Positions 19,309 through 27,139 of a stretch of DNA of 64,000 nt are shown in pieces. Source of the stretch: a virus; the IMG/VR virus record IMGVR_UViG_3300035211_000097, positions 31,703-95,702 of that record. One strand, given 5' to 3'. The notes below the pieces were generated by a model. That model made no database searches and was not told where the DNA came from. It worked only from the letters and a program-made list of their open reading frames with translations. The translations under genes were made by a program, and so were the position numbers. How positions within the stretch are numbered: position 1 is the first letter of the stretch; every line of letters begins with the position of its first letter.

Positions 19309-21219
19309 ATGGTTTTCGCAGACAGTGGGAAAATAAGTTCACCATTATGGTACATCAATGAAAAATTTATGTCTGAAGACATAGCGCAAATGACTCTGTT
19401 TGAATACGTAAATATGTGTAATATCCTGTCAGTGGCTTCTTTGGGATGCTATGGAGCTATTCGTCCCAAAGATGCAGAGCTTCCGGCAATATGCATGGGC
19501 GGTCTTGGTATAGAACACTATACCAGTATGACCCTTGTAGTACACACGGGATCAGTGGTCAGTTTTACCGGGTCATATGTTTATAACGAATTGTGGCAAT
19601 GGCATGCTGGGGCCGGGGAATCTTTTTTTGCCAGTGTAGCTAAAGCAGAAAGCCTTACCATTTCGGACGGAGATGCCAGTGATCGTATTGATATTATAGA
19701 AATACGTCCTGTAATGACTCCGTTTAAAGTCGATGCTCGTGATTATTACGGAGGAAGCACTGTTTATGATAATGTACTCACAGAGTTTGGTGTGGAAATA
19801 CAGGTAGTTGAAGGTACGCCGGGTACAGGAGCAGCCCCGTCCTCTACTGCTGGCTGGATAAAAATTGCTGAGGTGTACGTTCCTGCTTCAGCAACCAGTA
19901 TTACATCTGATGAGGTATTGGGAATAGGTGACTCTGATTTATGGACAACAGACACCAGACGAGTCAGGAACTTTACTAATATATTACAGAAAGACTCAGC
20001 ACAAATATTAAACAAAAAAAATATTCGTGGAAAGTTAAATTCTTTGATGATTAATCAGACCGATGATGATTGTACTGTGAATACGTCAATATTTTATTTA
20101 TCGGGAACCGGAGTACAGAATGGTCCTATTGAAGTAGTGGAGCGTGGAGAGGGTGATGACGGGTATGCTAATCAGCATTATGCACAAGCTATACTTAATG
20201 ATTCTGTTTTACCCTCTACTGCTTATAAAGAAGTTGCTTTTTATTCGTTCTGGTTTTACCCTAACAGCAATAGATATCAATGGGCTACTGCCACCCTTAT
20301 TGTCACATACACAGGATCAACACGAATACCGAATACAAGGTATACATACTTTCTGTCTAATCGTGATAATTTAACATCCGCAGTGGATCGACTGAGAGGG
20401 TCTACGAGTGGAGACAGGACAATAGTGGTCGTTCACACGTTTACAAATGCAGGCGGTCTGTTTGACATTTTGTATGATGATGTTCATGACAGGTTGGTTA
20501 CAGTGGGTGGTTACTCATCTACCAAACATGCTATCGTGTCTGCTGTTTGTTATGATACCGTAAACCTCACTGGTTTTACTTCTCAGGAACAGGCATACCC
20601 AAACATTCCTTATGATCAGTTTACTATTTTAAAAGGGGTTACTTTGTGTAGAGTAGACAACAAATTATGGGCGTGTGCTTCGTGTGATACTTCTCCGACA
20701 CGAGCTTTAATTTTTTCATCTCCTGACGGCCTTAACTGGACTTTTGAAAGCGAGATTTATCACACTACTATTAATATAGAGCCTCACAAAATCCTGTGGA
20801 GTATACAGTTTGAAAAGTTCTTTTTAACTGTTTCAGATGACAGCTCGAAAACACTTAAGATATACACATCTCCTGACGGTGTGGCATGGACATTATCATA
20901 TCAAGGAATTTCTGATACCAATGATTATACCCCGAACAGAATGAAAGAAATTACCGAGCTTGGCGGTGTGTTTATATTGGCCCCGTCTGCTGATTATGGT
21001 ATGGCATTTATATTTACTCTGGACGGTGTCGAATGGCACAGAGTTGATGATATTATAAAAGTTCCGAATGATACTGTGTCCGCAAGCACTGTTTCTTTAA
21101 TATCAAATGATTATCCGCAGTACAATGATTTTGCATATATTCCTCTGCGCCATGGTTTTTTCATAGGGGGACAGATGGAAGGGTCTACCCGTACTTTTGC
21201 GGTGGCAATGGGAGGATAA
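19309..21219 (+). CDS. Tail fibre / receptor-binding protein 3 (paralogue)
   Basis: ATG at 19309 is chosen because GGAGG at 19294-19298 is well spaced; a TTG at 19300 in the same frame is too close. 636 residues. The anchor (TPGTGAAPSSTAGWIKIAEV, LWTTDTRRVRNFTNI) is clearly paralogous to the upstream two fibres. Propeller-like blades include SPDGLNWTFES and SPDGVAWTLSY. A non-homologous stretch (residues about 240-370) with a jelly-roll look is specific to this copy. Confidence 0.72.
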   Translation: MVFADSGKISSPLWYINEKFMSEDIAQMTLFEYVNMCNILSVASLGCYGAIRPKDAELPAICMGGLGIEHYTSMTLVVHTGSVVSFTGSYVYNELWQWHAGAGESFFASVAKAESLTISDGDASDRIDIIEIRPVMTPFKVDARDYYGGSTVYDNVLTEFGVEIQVVEGTPGTGAAPSSTAGWIKIAEVYVPASATSITSDEVLGIGDSDLWTTDTRRVRNFTNILQKDSAQILNKKNIRGKLNSLMINQTDDDCTVNTSIFYLSGTGVQNGPIEVVERGEGDDGYANQHYAQAILNDSVLPSTAYKEVAFYSFWFYPNSNRYQWATATLIVTYTGSTRIPNTRYTYFLSNRDNLTSAVDRLRGSTSGDRTIVVVHTFTNAGGLFDILYDDVHDRLVTVGGYSSTKHAIVSAVCYDTVNLTGFTSQEQAYPNIPYDQFTILKGVTLCRVDNKLWACASCDTSPTRALIFSSPDGLNWTFESEIYHTTINIEPHKILWSIQFEKFFLTVSDDSSKTLKIYTSPDGVAWTLSYQGISDTNDYTPNRMKEITELGGVFILAPSADYGMAFIFTLDGVEWHRVDDIIKVPNDTVSASTVSLISNDYPQYNDFAYIPLRHGFFIGGQMEGSTRTFAVAMGG

Positions 21220-21220
21220 A

Positions 21221-21604
21221 TTGACTAAGAAAGAAAAAGTACAGAGAGGGATTAAATGGATTGTTGCTATAATTATTATAGTAACTGTCGGGATTTTTGC
21301 GATAGTTGCTGGTATAAACATCGGAGGGCTTATTAATAAACTTCTGGATCGTAAGAAAGAAAAAAAGGCTTTCCTGTCTGTAGACGGAAAAGTTATTGGT
21401 TCTCCGGTGAAAATAATCGGTAGGAAAAATCCATTCAGGGACAAGTCACTGTTAAAAACATCAGACGGTGAATTCATAAAACTTCCCTCAGGAATGGAAG
21501 ATACTGATGTGGAAAACCTGATAAAAGTTAAAATAGAAATGAAGGATGGTGAGTATGCGGTCACTAAAAAGCACGATACTGTTACTGATATTTTTGATAA
21601 GTAG
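21221..21604 (+). CDS. Small membrane-anchored protein with basic cytoplasmic tail
   Basis: TTG start at 21221 is chosen because GGAGG at 21211-21215 is six bases away; an in-frame ATG at 21197 lies inside the preceding gene. 127 residues: a basic N-terminus, one transmembrane segment (IVAIIIIVTVGIFAIVAGI, about residues 12-30), then a KKEKK-rich turn and a soluble domain. The overlap with the next membrane protein recalls spanin or holin pairs, but no coiled coil or lipobox is visible. Function unknown. Confidence 0.5.
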   Translation: MTKKEKVQRGIKWIVAIIIIVTVGIFAIVAGINIGGLINKLLDRKKEKKAFLSVDGKVIGSPVKIIGRKNPFRDKSLLKTSDGEFIKLPSGMEDTDVENLIKVKIEMKDGEYAVTKKHDTVTDIFDK

Positions 21605-22031
21605 TCATGTAGTTTTTTCGGACGATCTTGAATATCCTACAGATGTCGAGGTTATGAAAATGATAGAGGAACATCCGGATTTGGTCGTTCCTATCGTTCA
21701 AAAGTGCTGGGTTCTGGAACATGCCACGCCGATTTTAATACTTCCAGATTTAATTTTTCTGGAAGTCAATGAAAACTTTAGTCAAGTTAATGGTAACTTT
21801 AGTCAAGGTAACACTAACTTTACTATAGTTATGTTTGAGGATAAACCGGCAACTTTAAAAATAGGAACTGAAGAGTTTAATTTGTTTTATGATATAGATT
21901 TAGATGTAGCTAAGGTTGTCTATACACAGCCTGAAGAAAGTTCTGATGGCATACCGATCTGGGCGGTAGTGGTAATTGGTGCCGGTTGTTTTGGTGTAGG
22001 TTTTTTCGTGGGGTACTTAGTATTCCACTGA
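21555..22031 (+). CDS. Signal-peptide protein with C-terminal membrane anchor
   Basis: Start ATG at 21555 (GGTGAG upstream) inside the end of the previous gene. 158 residues. An N-terminal signal sequence (STILLLIFLISSHVVFS) has a plausible cleavage site before DDLEYP; a C-terminal transmembrane segment (IPIWAVVVIGAGCFGVGFFV) ends the protein. The middle has three near repeats (ENFSQVN, GNFSQGN, TNFTIV). A signal peptide with a C-terminal anchor would span the periplasm as a spanin does, but the lipobox of known u-spanins is missing. Last gene before the terminator. Confidence 0.5.
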   Translation: MRSLKSTILLLIFLISSHVVFSDDLEYPTDVEVMKMIEEHPDLVVPIVQKCWVLEHATPILILPDLIFLEVNENFSQVNGNFSQGNTNFTIVMFEDKPATLKIGTEEFNLFYDIDLDVAKVVYTQPEESSDGIPIWAVVVIGAGCFGVGFFVGYLVFH

Positions 22032-22055
22032 GAAATTATAGTCTCTTTTATCCCT

Positions 22056-22096
22056 GCCGTGAGTGATGATCTGCCGTTACTCACGGCTCTTTTTTT
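22056..22096 (+). terminator. Rho-independent terminator of the structural operon
   Basis: GCCGTGAGT (22056-22064) pairs perfectly with ACTCACGGC (22079-22087) and is followed by TCTTTTTTT. It lies 25 bases after the last gene of the late block and just before a promoter, so it separates the structural and regulatory transcription units. Confidence 0.92.
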
Positions 22097-22101
22097 GATG
22101 C

Positions 22102-22135
22102 TTGACAAAGATAAATAACTGTAGTAAAGTTACTA
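22102..22135 (+). promoter_or_regulatory. Sigma70-type promoter with overlapping palindrome (sigma gene control region)
   Basis: TTGACA at 22102-22107 and TAAAGT at 22125-22130 are 17 bases apart. A perfect inverted repeat, AGTAA-AG-TTACT (22123-22134), covers the -10 region and the sequence continues as a partly repeated AT-rich stretch (ATTAGTAAAATTA). A repressor bound there would block initiation. It would drive the sigma-like gene starting at 22164. Confidence 0.6.
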
Positions 22136-22163
22136 TAACATTAGTAAAATTAAAGGAAGGGAT

Positions 22164-22739
22164 ATGTTTGAAGAGATTTTAGGCAGAGAAAAAACACAAG
22201 CATTTATAGGATATTACGGTAGAAAAATATCAAAATGCTTCCCCGTTCTCTACACGTATGAAGACGGGAAACAAGAACTGACATTAGGATTATTGTCAGA
22301 GTTTGATCGTGGAGCCTTTAAAGGGCTGAGTGAATTACACATCCAGAATAAAGTACTTTCTGTGATTAAGTGGAAATTCATAGATTTGATCAGGTCTTCC
22401 AGAAAAGCTGGTATTCAGAAATATTTAAACGAAAACACTGAAACGATCGATGAGTTTCGGACAAGTTGTGATTATGATCGAAAGGTTTATCAGTATACGG
22501 ATGATTATGGAGTGACCAGATATCTTAGACGTAGCCAGCTGGATACTGCTTACGTAGAAGTGGCTGGCCGGTTTTTAAATTCCGAGTTGGCTTCTTTGAA
22601 AAATGCCGGTAAAATTTTGACGATGATTGCTGAAGGTTATCAACACTCTGAGATCGCAGATGAGCTTGGAGTGACAGCAATGTATGTCAGAAAACTGAGA
22701 AATGATCACGTAGTGCCAGCACTGCAAATGGAGTTATAA
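22164..22739 (+). CDS. ECF-like RNA polymerase sigma factor
   Basis: 191 residues; ATG with AAGGAAGG upstream. Residues about 62-80 (SVIKWKFIDLIRSSRK) have the pattern of sigma region 2, and residues about 150-185 (ILTMIAEGYQHSEIADELG followed by VTAMYVRKLRND) form a typical region 4 helix-turn-helix for the -35 element. Length matches ECF/group IV sigma factors. It is first in its unit, after the late-operon terminator. A set of four non-housekeeping promoters in this window is a possible target. A small sigma-like DNA-binding activator is the alternative. Confidence 0.7.
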   Translation: MFEEILGREKTQAFIGYYGRKISKCFPVLYTYEDGKQELTLGLLSEFDRGAFKGLSELHIQNKVLSVIKWKFIDLIRSSRKAGIQKYLNENTETIDEFRTSCDYDRKVYQYTDDYGVTRYLRRSQLDTAYVEVAGRFLNSELASLKNAGKILTMIAEGYQHSEIADELGVTAMYVRKLRNDHVVPALQMEL

Positions 22740-22740
22740 G

Positions 22741-23025
22741 ATGGCTGTAAGCTATGAGGAAAAGAAAAAATTTATTCTTGAATGTTATAATGAAAAACAC
22801 ATGACCCGGCCTGAGATTTGCGATGCCTTATCCGAACGTTTTGGGCTGAAGATAGGCACGGCATATCAGGCAGTATACCGGGTGCTTCATGGTGAAGAGT
22901 TTCAGGTTCCTGCTGGAAAACGTAGAGCAAGGGGTTCTGTTCCGGTAGATAAGCGGACATGGAACAATCGATACAGCAACAGGTCAAGTATTGATGATGA
23001 TGTGGACTTATCAGCTCTGTCATAG
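22741..23025 (+). CDS. Small HTH-like DNA-binding protein
   Basis: 94 residues; ATG with GGAG upstream, one base after the sigma gene ends. Residues 5-52 (EKKKFILECYNEKHMTRPEI and IGTAYQAVYRVLHG) have helix-turn-helix character, followed by a basic RRARGS stretch and an acidic tail. Cotranscription with the sigma factor suggests a regulator; a palindrome flanking the next promoter begins at its stop codon and may be its operator. No family assigned. Confidence 0.55.
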   Translation: MAVSYEEKKKFILECYNEKHMTRPEICDALSERFGLKIGTAYQAVYRVLHGEEFQVPAGKRRARGSVPVDKRTWNNRYSNRSSIDDDVDLSALS

Positions 23026-23070
23026 AATAAATTTACTTGACAGGGACTGATACACCATGATAATTTATTC
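23025..23070 (+). promoter_or_regulatory. Sigma70-type promoter enclosed by an inverted repeat
   Basis: TTGACA (23037-23042) and GATAAT (23059-23064) are 16 bases apart. The promoter sits between GAATAAATT (23025-23033) and its exact reverse complement AATTTATTC (23062-23070). This suggests an operator for a repressor or a replication protein. It would drive the replication genes from 23089. Confidence 0.6.
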
Positions 23071-23088
23071 GAGCGTCTAAAAATAATT

Positions 23089-23916
23089 GTGGGGAAAATA
23101 TTGGGAAAATACGATTATACAACAGCGGTGTTGCTTGTCATGTGCCAACATGGATATGCTACACCATCAACGATGACTGTCTGGGCGTACTTGCAGCTGC
23201 TTGAAGGCAGTCACATAAAAATTGAAGATTTTAAATTACACACAGGGCTATCCAAGAAAGCTGTTAATGCAGCTTTGAAGGTTTTGATTGGTATTTCTGT
23301 GGTTAGTCGAGAGCGTGAGAGTGTGACCACGCCGTATGCTTATCGCCTACATCCGCTGAAAGCACCGAAAACCCTGAAGGTTCCTCAGGAGTCGGCACCG
23401 TTCTACTACTATACTAACATATTAGAATTTAACGATATTAATATATTAATACCTTGTAATGTTATTAATATTAATAACTTACACAGTATAGGTAGTAAGG
23501 GGGTTCCTCAGGAGTCTACAGGTAAACCACGAAGGGTAACTGTGAAAAGTATTCTTGCTGATTCTGACTGGAAAACTATTACTGATCTACTCAGTGAATA
23601 CTTTCCGAAACATAGTATACGGCCTACTGATTTGGTATACAGGAACCGCTGGAACAGACTGTGTATTTTGCTTTATGATGATAGTTTTAATTTACATACC
23701 TATGCCGAATGGTATCGGCAGGAAAAGTTTGATAGGTTGGGTCTACAGTGGGGATTATTTGTAAGTAAATCTATGTGTGAAGAGTTCATAGATGCGGAAG
23801 ACAGGTTTATTTCTAAGAAAAAACGTATCAGTAGTAAAATGCATACTACGAAAAAATGGGAGGGCAAAGAGGCTGACATTTCGTGGTTGGAAAAATTGGA
23901 GGATGTTGATGATTGA
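23089..23916 (+). CDS. Replication organiser-like protein with winged-helix N-terminus
   Basis: 275 residues from GTG; a TTG at 23101 with GGGG upstream is an alternative. Residues about 5-90 form a winged-helix-like domain (TPSTMTVWAYLQLLEG, LHTGLSKKAVNAALKVLIGI). A Y/N/I-rich linker (residues 100-140) follows, then a C-terminal domain. Genes of this type next to a DnaC-like loader and DnaB helicase usually encode the origin-binding initiator. The linker DNA is strikingly AT-rich and palindromic (see the candidate origin). No exact family recognised. Confidence 0.6.
   Translation: MGKILGKYDYTTAVLLVMCQHGYATPSTMTVWAYLQLLEGSHIKIEDFKLHTGLSKKAVNAALKVLIGISVVSRERESVTTPYAYRLHPLKAPKTLKVPQESAPFYYYTNILEFNDINILIPCNVININNLHSIGSKGVPQESTGKPRRVTVKSILADSDWKTITDLLSEYFPKHSIRPTDLVYRNRWNRLCILLYDDSFNLHTYAEWYRQEKFDRLGLQWGLFVSKSMCEEFIDAEDRFISKKKRISSKMHTTKKWEGKEADISWLEKLEDVDD
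23379..23516. other. Candidate replication origin inside the initiator gene
   Basis: Two exact copies of GGTTCCTCAGGAGTC (23379-23393 and 23502-23516) flank a stretch of almost pure A/T containing the perfect palindromes ATTAATATATTAAT (23437-23450) and GTTATTAATATTAATAAC (23461-23478). Iteron-like repeats beside an AT-rich unwinding region within the initiator gene is the layout known from lambda-type origins. The repeats are also coding (VPQES twice), so coincidence is not excluded. Confidence 0.5.
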
Positions 23917-24727
23917 GTTGAACGGTCGGCAAATGCGCAGACTGGAAACTATTAAAAAAACACTGGTAGGGTCTTGTGAAAACTGTGGGGGTAACGGTTA
24001 TCGGGAAGATGGTTCCATGTGTGATTGCATGATTATTTTTCAGTATATTTTAAATCTTGTGAAAGCTAATATTCCAGAAAATTACTGGGAGTTGTCATTA
24101 AAAACTTTGAAAGTTAAAGATGCTTATAAAAAGTTTGTCAGGTTTTTCATTAACAAACTGGACAATGCAGTATATCGAAGTTTGGGTGTTATTTTTCTGG
24201 GGCCGAATGGTGTAGGTAAAACCAGTATACTTTGTGAAATTGGAAAACGAGCTGTCGTGAGTGGTTATCAAGGGCAGGTGCTTTATCTGACAGTGCAGCA
24301 GTTCATGAATGCTCATTACGATAAACAGGAAAGTCGGGAAAATGAGCATTGTTCTCTGGACATGATTAACAATTCGACAATTTTGCTTTTGGATGAGCTG
24401 GACAAAGTTTATATCAAAAAAGAATCGGATTATGTTTTACGTACTTTGGAAGATTTTTTTAGAGAGTCTGTTGCCAGAGGCAGAGTCCTTGTCATGGCAA
24501 CTAATTGGACACTTGAGGATATCGGGGACAATTTTGGGGAATCGTTTGTGTCCTTGATAAATCGTAACTTACGTGTTATGGAATTTTTAGGGAGTGATTA
24601 CAGTATTCAGCGACAAAGTCAGTGGCTTCAGTTGCTGGAAAACGATGTTGATTTTTATGCAGATGATATTGTGAATATGGCTAATCGTTTGAATGACTTT
24701 AAGGATATTGAGGCAGTCAATGAGTAA
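23909..24727 (+). CDS. DnaC-like helicase loader (AAA+ ATPase)
   Basis: Start ATG at 23909 is chosen because GGAGG (23898-23902) is six bases upstream; it overlaps the end of the initiator gene. 272 residues. An N-terminal zinc motif (CENCGGNGY, then CDC) is followed by Walker A GPNGVGKTS (about residues 98-106), Walker B ILLLDELDK (about 157-165) and a sensor region VLVMATNW. The zinc-plus-AAA+ layout is that of DnaC/DnaI-type loaders which place DnaB on single-stranded DNA. The next gene is the helicase. Confidence 0.85.
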   Translation: MIELNGRQMRRLETIKKTLVGSCENCGGNGYREDGSMCDCMIIFQYILNLVKANIPENYWELSLKTLKVKDAYKKFVRFFINKLDNAVYRSLGVIFLGPNGVGKTSILCEIGKRAVVSGYQGQVLYLTVQQFMNAHYDKQESRENEHCSLDMINNSTILLLDELDKVYIKKESDYVLRTLEDFFRESVARGRVLVMATNWTLEDIGDNFGESFVSLINRNLRVMEFLGSDYSIQRQSQWLQLLENDVDFYADDIVNMANRLNDFKDIEAVNE

Positions 24728-26174
24728 AGAAAATTTACAAGAAACAATTCAGAATAAAGCTGAAGAAAAATTCAGGAATTATTACATTGAAAATGAGATC
24801 GTTGCCTATATTGCTCGGAAGTCACCAAAGCAGGCCATGGCAGTTAATCCTGAGTGGTTTTCCACAGAGGTGTTTGTTCATGTGATTCGAGTGTTGAAGG
24901 AAAAGCGGACGTATATGTCTCAGGATTTGCTTACACTTGAAATCAAAGATTTAGGGATTACTGGGGATGAGTTTGAGGTTTTAAGTGAAACTTTGGATGA
25001 TGTATACAATCTTGATCTGGAAAAATATACGGATCAGACGTTCAAGGAATTGGTTACACAGCTGGTAAATATGTATGATTCTCGGAGAGTTTTTACAGCA
25101 ATGGCTGGTGTAGTCACGAAGATGAATTCATTCAGCTTGGAACGTGACCGGAAAAGTTTGGCAGAAGCGATTATTCCTACTGTCCTCAGAGACGAAAAGC
25201 ATGGTGGTTTTTATGTGGATGATTACGAGGAACGTGTCGAGATTATACAAGAACGGGCCAGACAACGAGTTGAGAATGATGTTGATCACATAGGAATTCC
25301 TTCTGGTATTAAACAATTTGATGCTGCTATTGGTGGGGTTATGTCTGGTGAGTTTATGGTGATTGGAGGTCGTACAGGTATAGGTAAGACGGCAGCCTTG
25401 ATACATCATGCGATTACTTCATGGAAATTTAAAAACAATACCTTGCTTGTTTCCGGGGAAATGACGAAGCATGCAATGGAATTCAGGATTGATTCAAATG
25501 TGACAGCAATTCCATCTACCCTTTTCAGATTATCAGAACTTGAACAAAACGATTATGCTCTTTGGGAAAATACTATGAGTAATTTACGTGATATGCATAA
25601 TGATAGTTTTTTGTATGTACGTAGTTATCCGAAAGGGTTTTCAGCTGAAGACATTGAGCGTGATATTCACTGGTTACAGGATGAGACTGGGGAAAAGGTT
25701 GATACGTTGTGTATGGATTATCTTAATATTATGAGACCGAGACGGGGCAGGGGCAAGACGCAGGAATGGTCTTCACAGGCTGAGGCTGTTTGGGATTTTA
25801 AGGAGTTGATTCTTGATTTTGATATGGCTGGATTTACAGCTAACCAGATCAAGGATGAGGCGTATAACAAGCGGTTTTTGGATTCCAGTGATATGAAATA
25901 TGCCAGAGCTATCTCAGAGGCAGCCCCGATTATTGTAGGCTTGACACAATGTGATGAAGACAGGCTTATGAATCGGATGGTGTATCAGCCGATAAAAACA
26001 CGAGAGGCTACACCGCCGAAGCCAATTTACTTAAATCCCCGAATGGATATTATGCGTATAAATAATGAGTTGATTCATTCTGTAAGTTCGTTGTCTGATA
26101 TAAAATCAGCAGTGGTTGATGTGGATAAGGAAAAAAGTAAAAAGAAAAAACGGAAGATTGTCAAGGAATTATGA
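24720..26174 (+). CDS. Replicative DnaB-like helicase
   Basis: ATG at 24720 overlaps the loader stop (TTGAGG upstream); 484 residues. The C-terminal RecA-like motor has Walker A GGRTGIGKTA (about 215-224), Walker B TLCMDYLNIM (about 328-337) and the GLTQ motif. The N-terminal 180 residues are helical, as in the DnaB/gp41 collar. A lysine-rich tail (KEKSKKKKRK) ends the protein. It unwinds DNA at the fork with the primase encoded by the overlapping next gene. Confidence 0.9.
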   Translation: MSKENLQETIQNKAEEKFRNYYIENEIVAYIARKSPKQAMAVNPEWFSTEVFVHVIRVLKEKRTYMSQDLLTLEIKDLGITGDEFEVLSETLDDVYNLDLEKYTDQTFKELVTQLVNMYDSRRVFTAMAGVVTKMNSFSLERDRKSLAEAIIPTVLRDEKHGGFYVDDYEERVEIIQERARQRVENDVDHIGIPSGIKQFDAAIGGVMSGEFMVIGGRTGIGKTAALIHHAITSWKFKNNTLLVSGEMTKHAMEFRIDSNVTAIPSTLFRLSELEQNDYALWENTMSNLRDMHNDSFLYVRSYPKGFSAEDIERDIHWLQDETGEKVDTLCMDYLNIMRPRRGRGKTQEWSSQAEAVWDFKELILDFDMAGFTANQIKDEAYNKRFLDSSDMKYARAISEAAPIIVGLTQCDEDRLMNRMVYQPIKTREATPPKPIYLNPRMDIMRINNELIHSVSSLSDIKSAVVDVDKEKSKKKKRKIVKEL

Positions 26175-27103
26175 TCGATTATATGTTACAGCTGGAAACA
26201 AGAGGTGTTGAGATCACACAGACCGGTGTTAATTATGCCATGATGTGCTGTCCTTTTCATGGGGAGTCAGAACCATCACTTTCACTGTCTCTTACGACAG
26301 GACGATATAATTGTTTTAGTTGTCACGAGAAAGGGGATTTTGCGAACCTTATAGCACAGATTGACGAGATTGATTTGCTTACTGCTTATGGTCGAGTGAA
26401 AAACATGATAAATCCTACTGGTGTGGTAAAACTTTTGGAGAAACAATTCTTTGAAGATGAATTGGAACAGAAAAAGAATGTAAGGTTTATCAAGTGGTCA
26501 TATTTTAAACAGAAATATGCCTCTGCTTTGGAATATGATGATGCCCGTGGTTATTTGTATAAGCGAGGGATCACAGAGCAGAGTATTCGGGATTACAGGA
26601 TACGTTTTTGTGATGCAGATACAGCATATTATAATCGGGTTATTATTCCTATTTTTCAAGAGAGGAAATTGGTTTCATGGGTGGGGCGTTTAATTTATGA
26701 CAGTCCTACTCGTTCAAAAACTCGGAAGACAGGGACTCCGTATTATACCTTATTTGGAATTCCACAATTAGGTTTAAAACTTGGTGAACGTTTAGATTAT
26801 TTGATACTTGTCGAGGGGGAATTCGATGCGATTTATTTGAGGCAGTTCGGTTTGAATGTTGTGGCTGTTATGGGTTCAGGTGAGTTAAATAAATATCGTT
26901 TAAGTCTTTTGAGAAAATTGACAAACAGGGTAGTGTTGGCTTTTGACGGAGATCAGGCAGGCCGGGACGGTATGTATAAAAATTATCAGAAAATTCGTAA
27001 GGTTTTGCCGGTAGAAAGATGTGTTTTACCGTGGGGAAAAGACCCTAATACTTTGAACACGGCAGAAGTAAACAATAATTTTTCAAAATATTTAGTAGCG
27101 TAA
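26171..27103 (+). CDS. DnaG-type primase (CHC2 zinc finger + Toprim)
   Basis: ATG overlaps the helicase stop by four bases, with AAGGA upstream. 310 residues, compact compared with bacterial DnaG. The CHC2-type zinc finger is clear (CCPFHGESEPS and YNCFSCHEKGDF, about residues 24-57), and the Toprim domain has LVEGEFDAIYL (about 215) and the LAFDGDQAGRDG metal motif (about 256). No helicase-binding C-terminal domain is evident. It makes RNA primers for lagging-strand synthesis. Confidence 0.9.
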   Translation: MIDYMLQLETRGVEITQTGVNYAMMCCPFHGESEPSLSLSLTTGRYNCFSCHEKGDFANLIAQIDEIDLLTAYGRVKNMINPTGVVKLLEKQFFEDELEQKKNVRFIKWSYFKQKYASALEYDDARGYLYKRGITEQSIRDYRIRFCDADTAYYNRVIIPIFQERKLVSWVGRLIYDSPTRSKTRKTGTPYYTLFGIPQLGLKLGERLDYLILVEGEFDAIYLRQFGLNVVAVMGSGELNKYRLSLLRKLTNRVVLAFDGDQAGRDGMYKNYQKIRKVLPVERCVLPWGKDPNTLNTAEVNNNFSKYLVA

Positions 27104-27126
27104 TTTTGGTATTTGCCGTATAGGTA
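27093..27126 (+). promoter_or_regulatory. ECF-like bipartite promoter, copy A
   Basis: TAGTAGCG (27093-27100) and CCGTATAG (27116-27123), with 26 bases between the starts of TAGTA and TATAG. The same pair with the same spacing occurs at three other unit starts. The upstream box overlaps the stop of the primase gene. It resembles ECF promoters (AAC...CGTATA) and would drive the tubulin-like gene and what follows. Confidence 0.6.
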
Positions 27127-27139
27127 GATAGGAAACAGT

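Noticed and set aside
21770-21835. Repeated AACTTTAGTCAAG-like sequence as operator sites
   Set aside because: It is explained by a repeated peptide (NFSQ type) in the membrane protein; the partial similarity to the downstream palindrome is short and may be chance.
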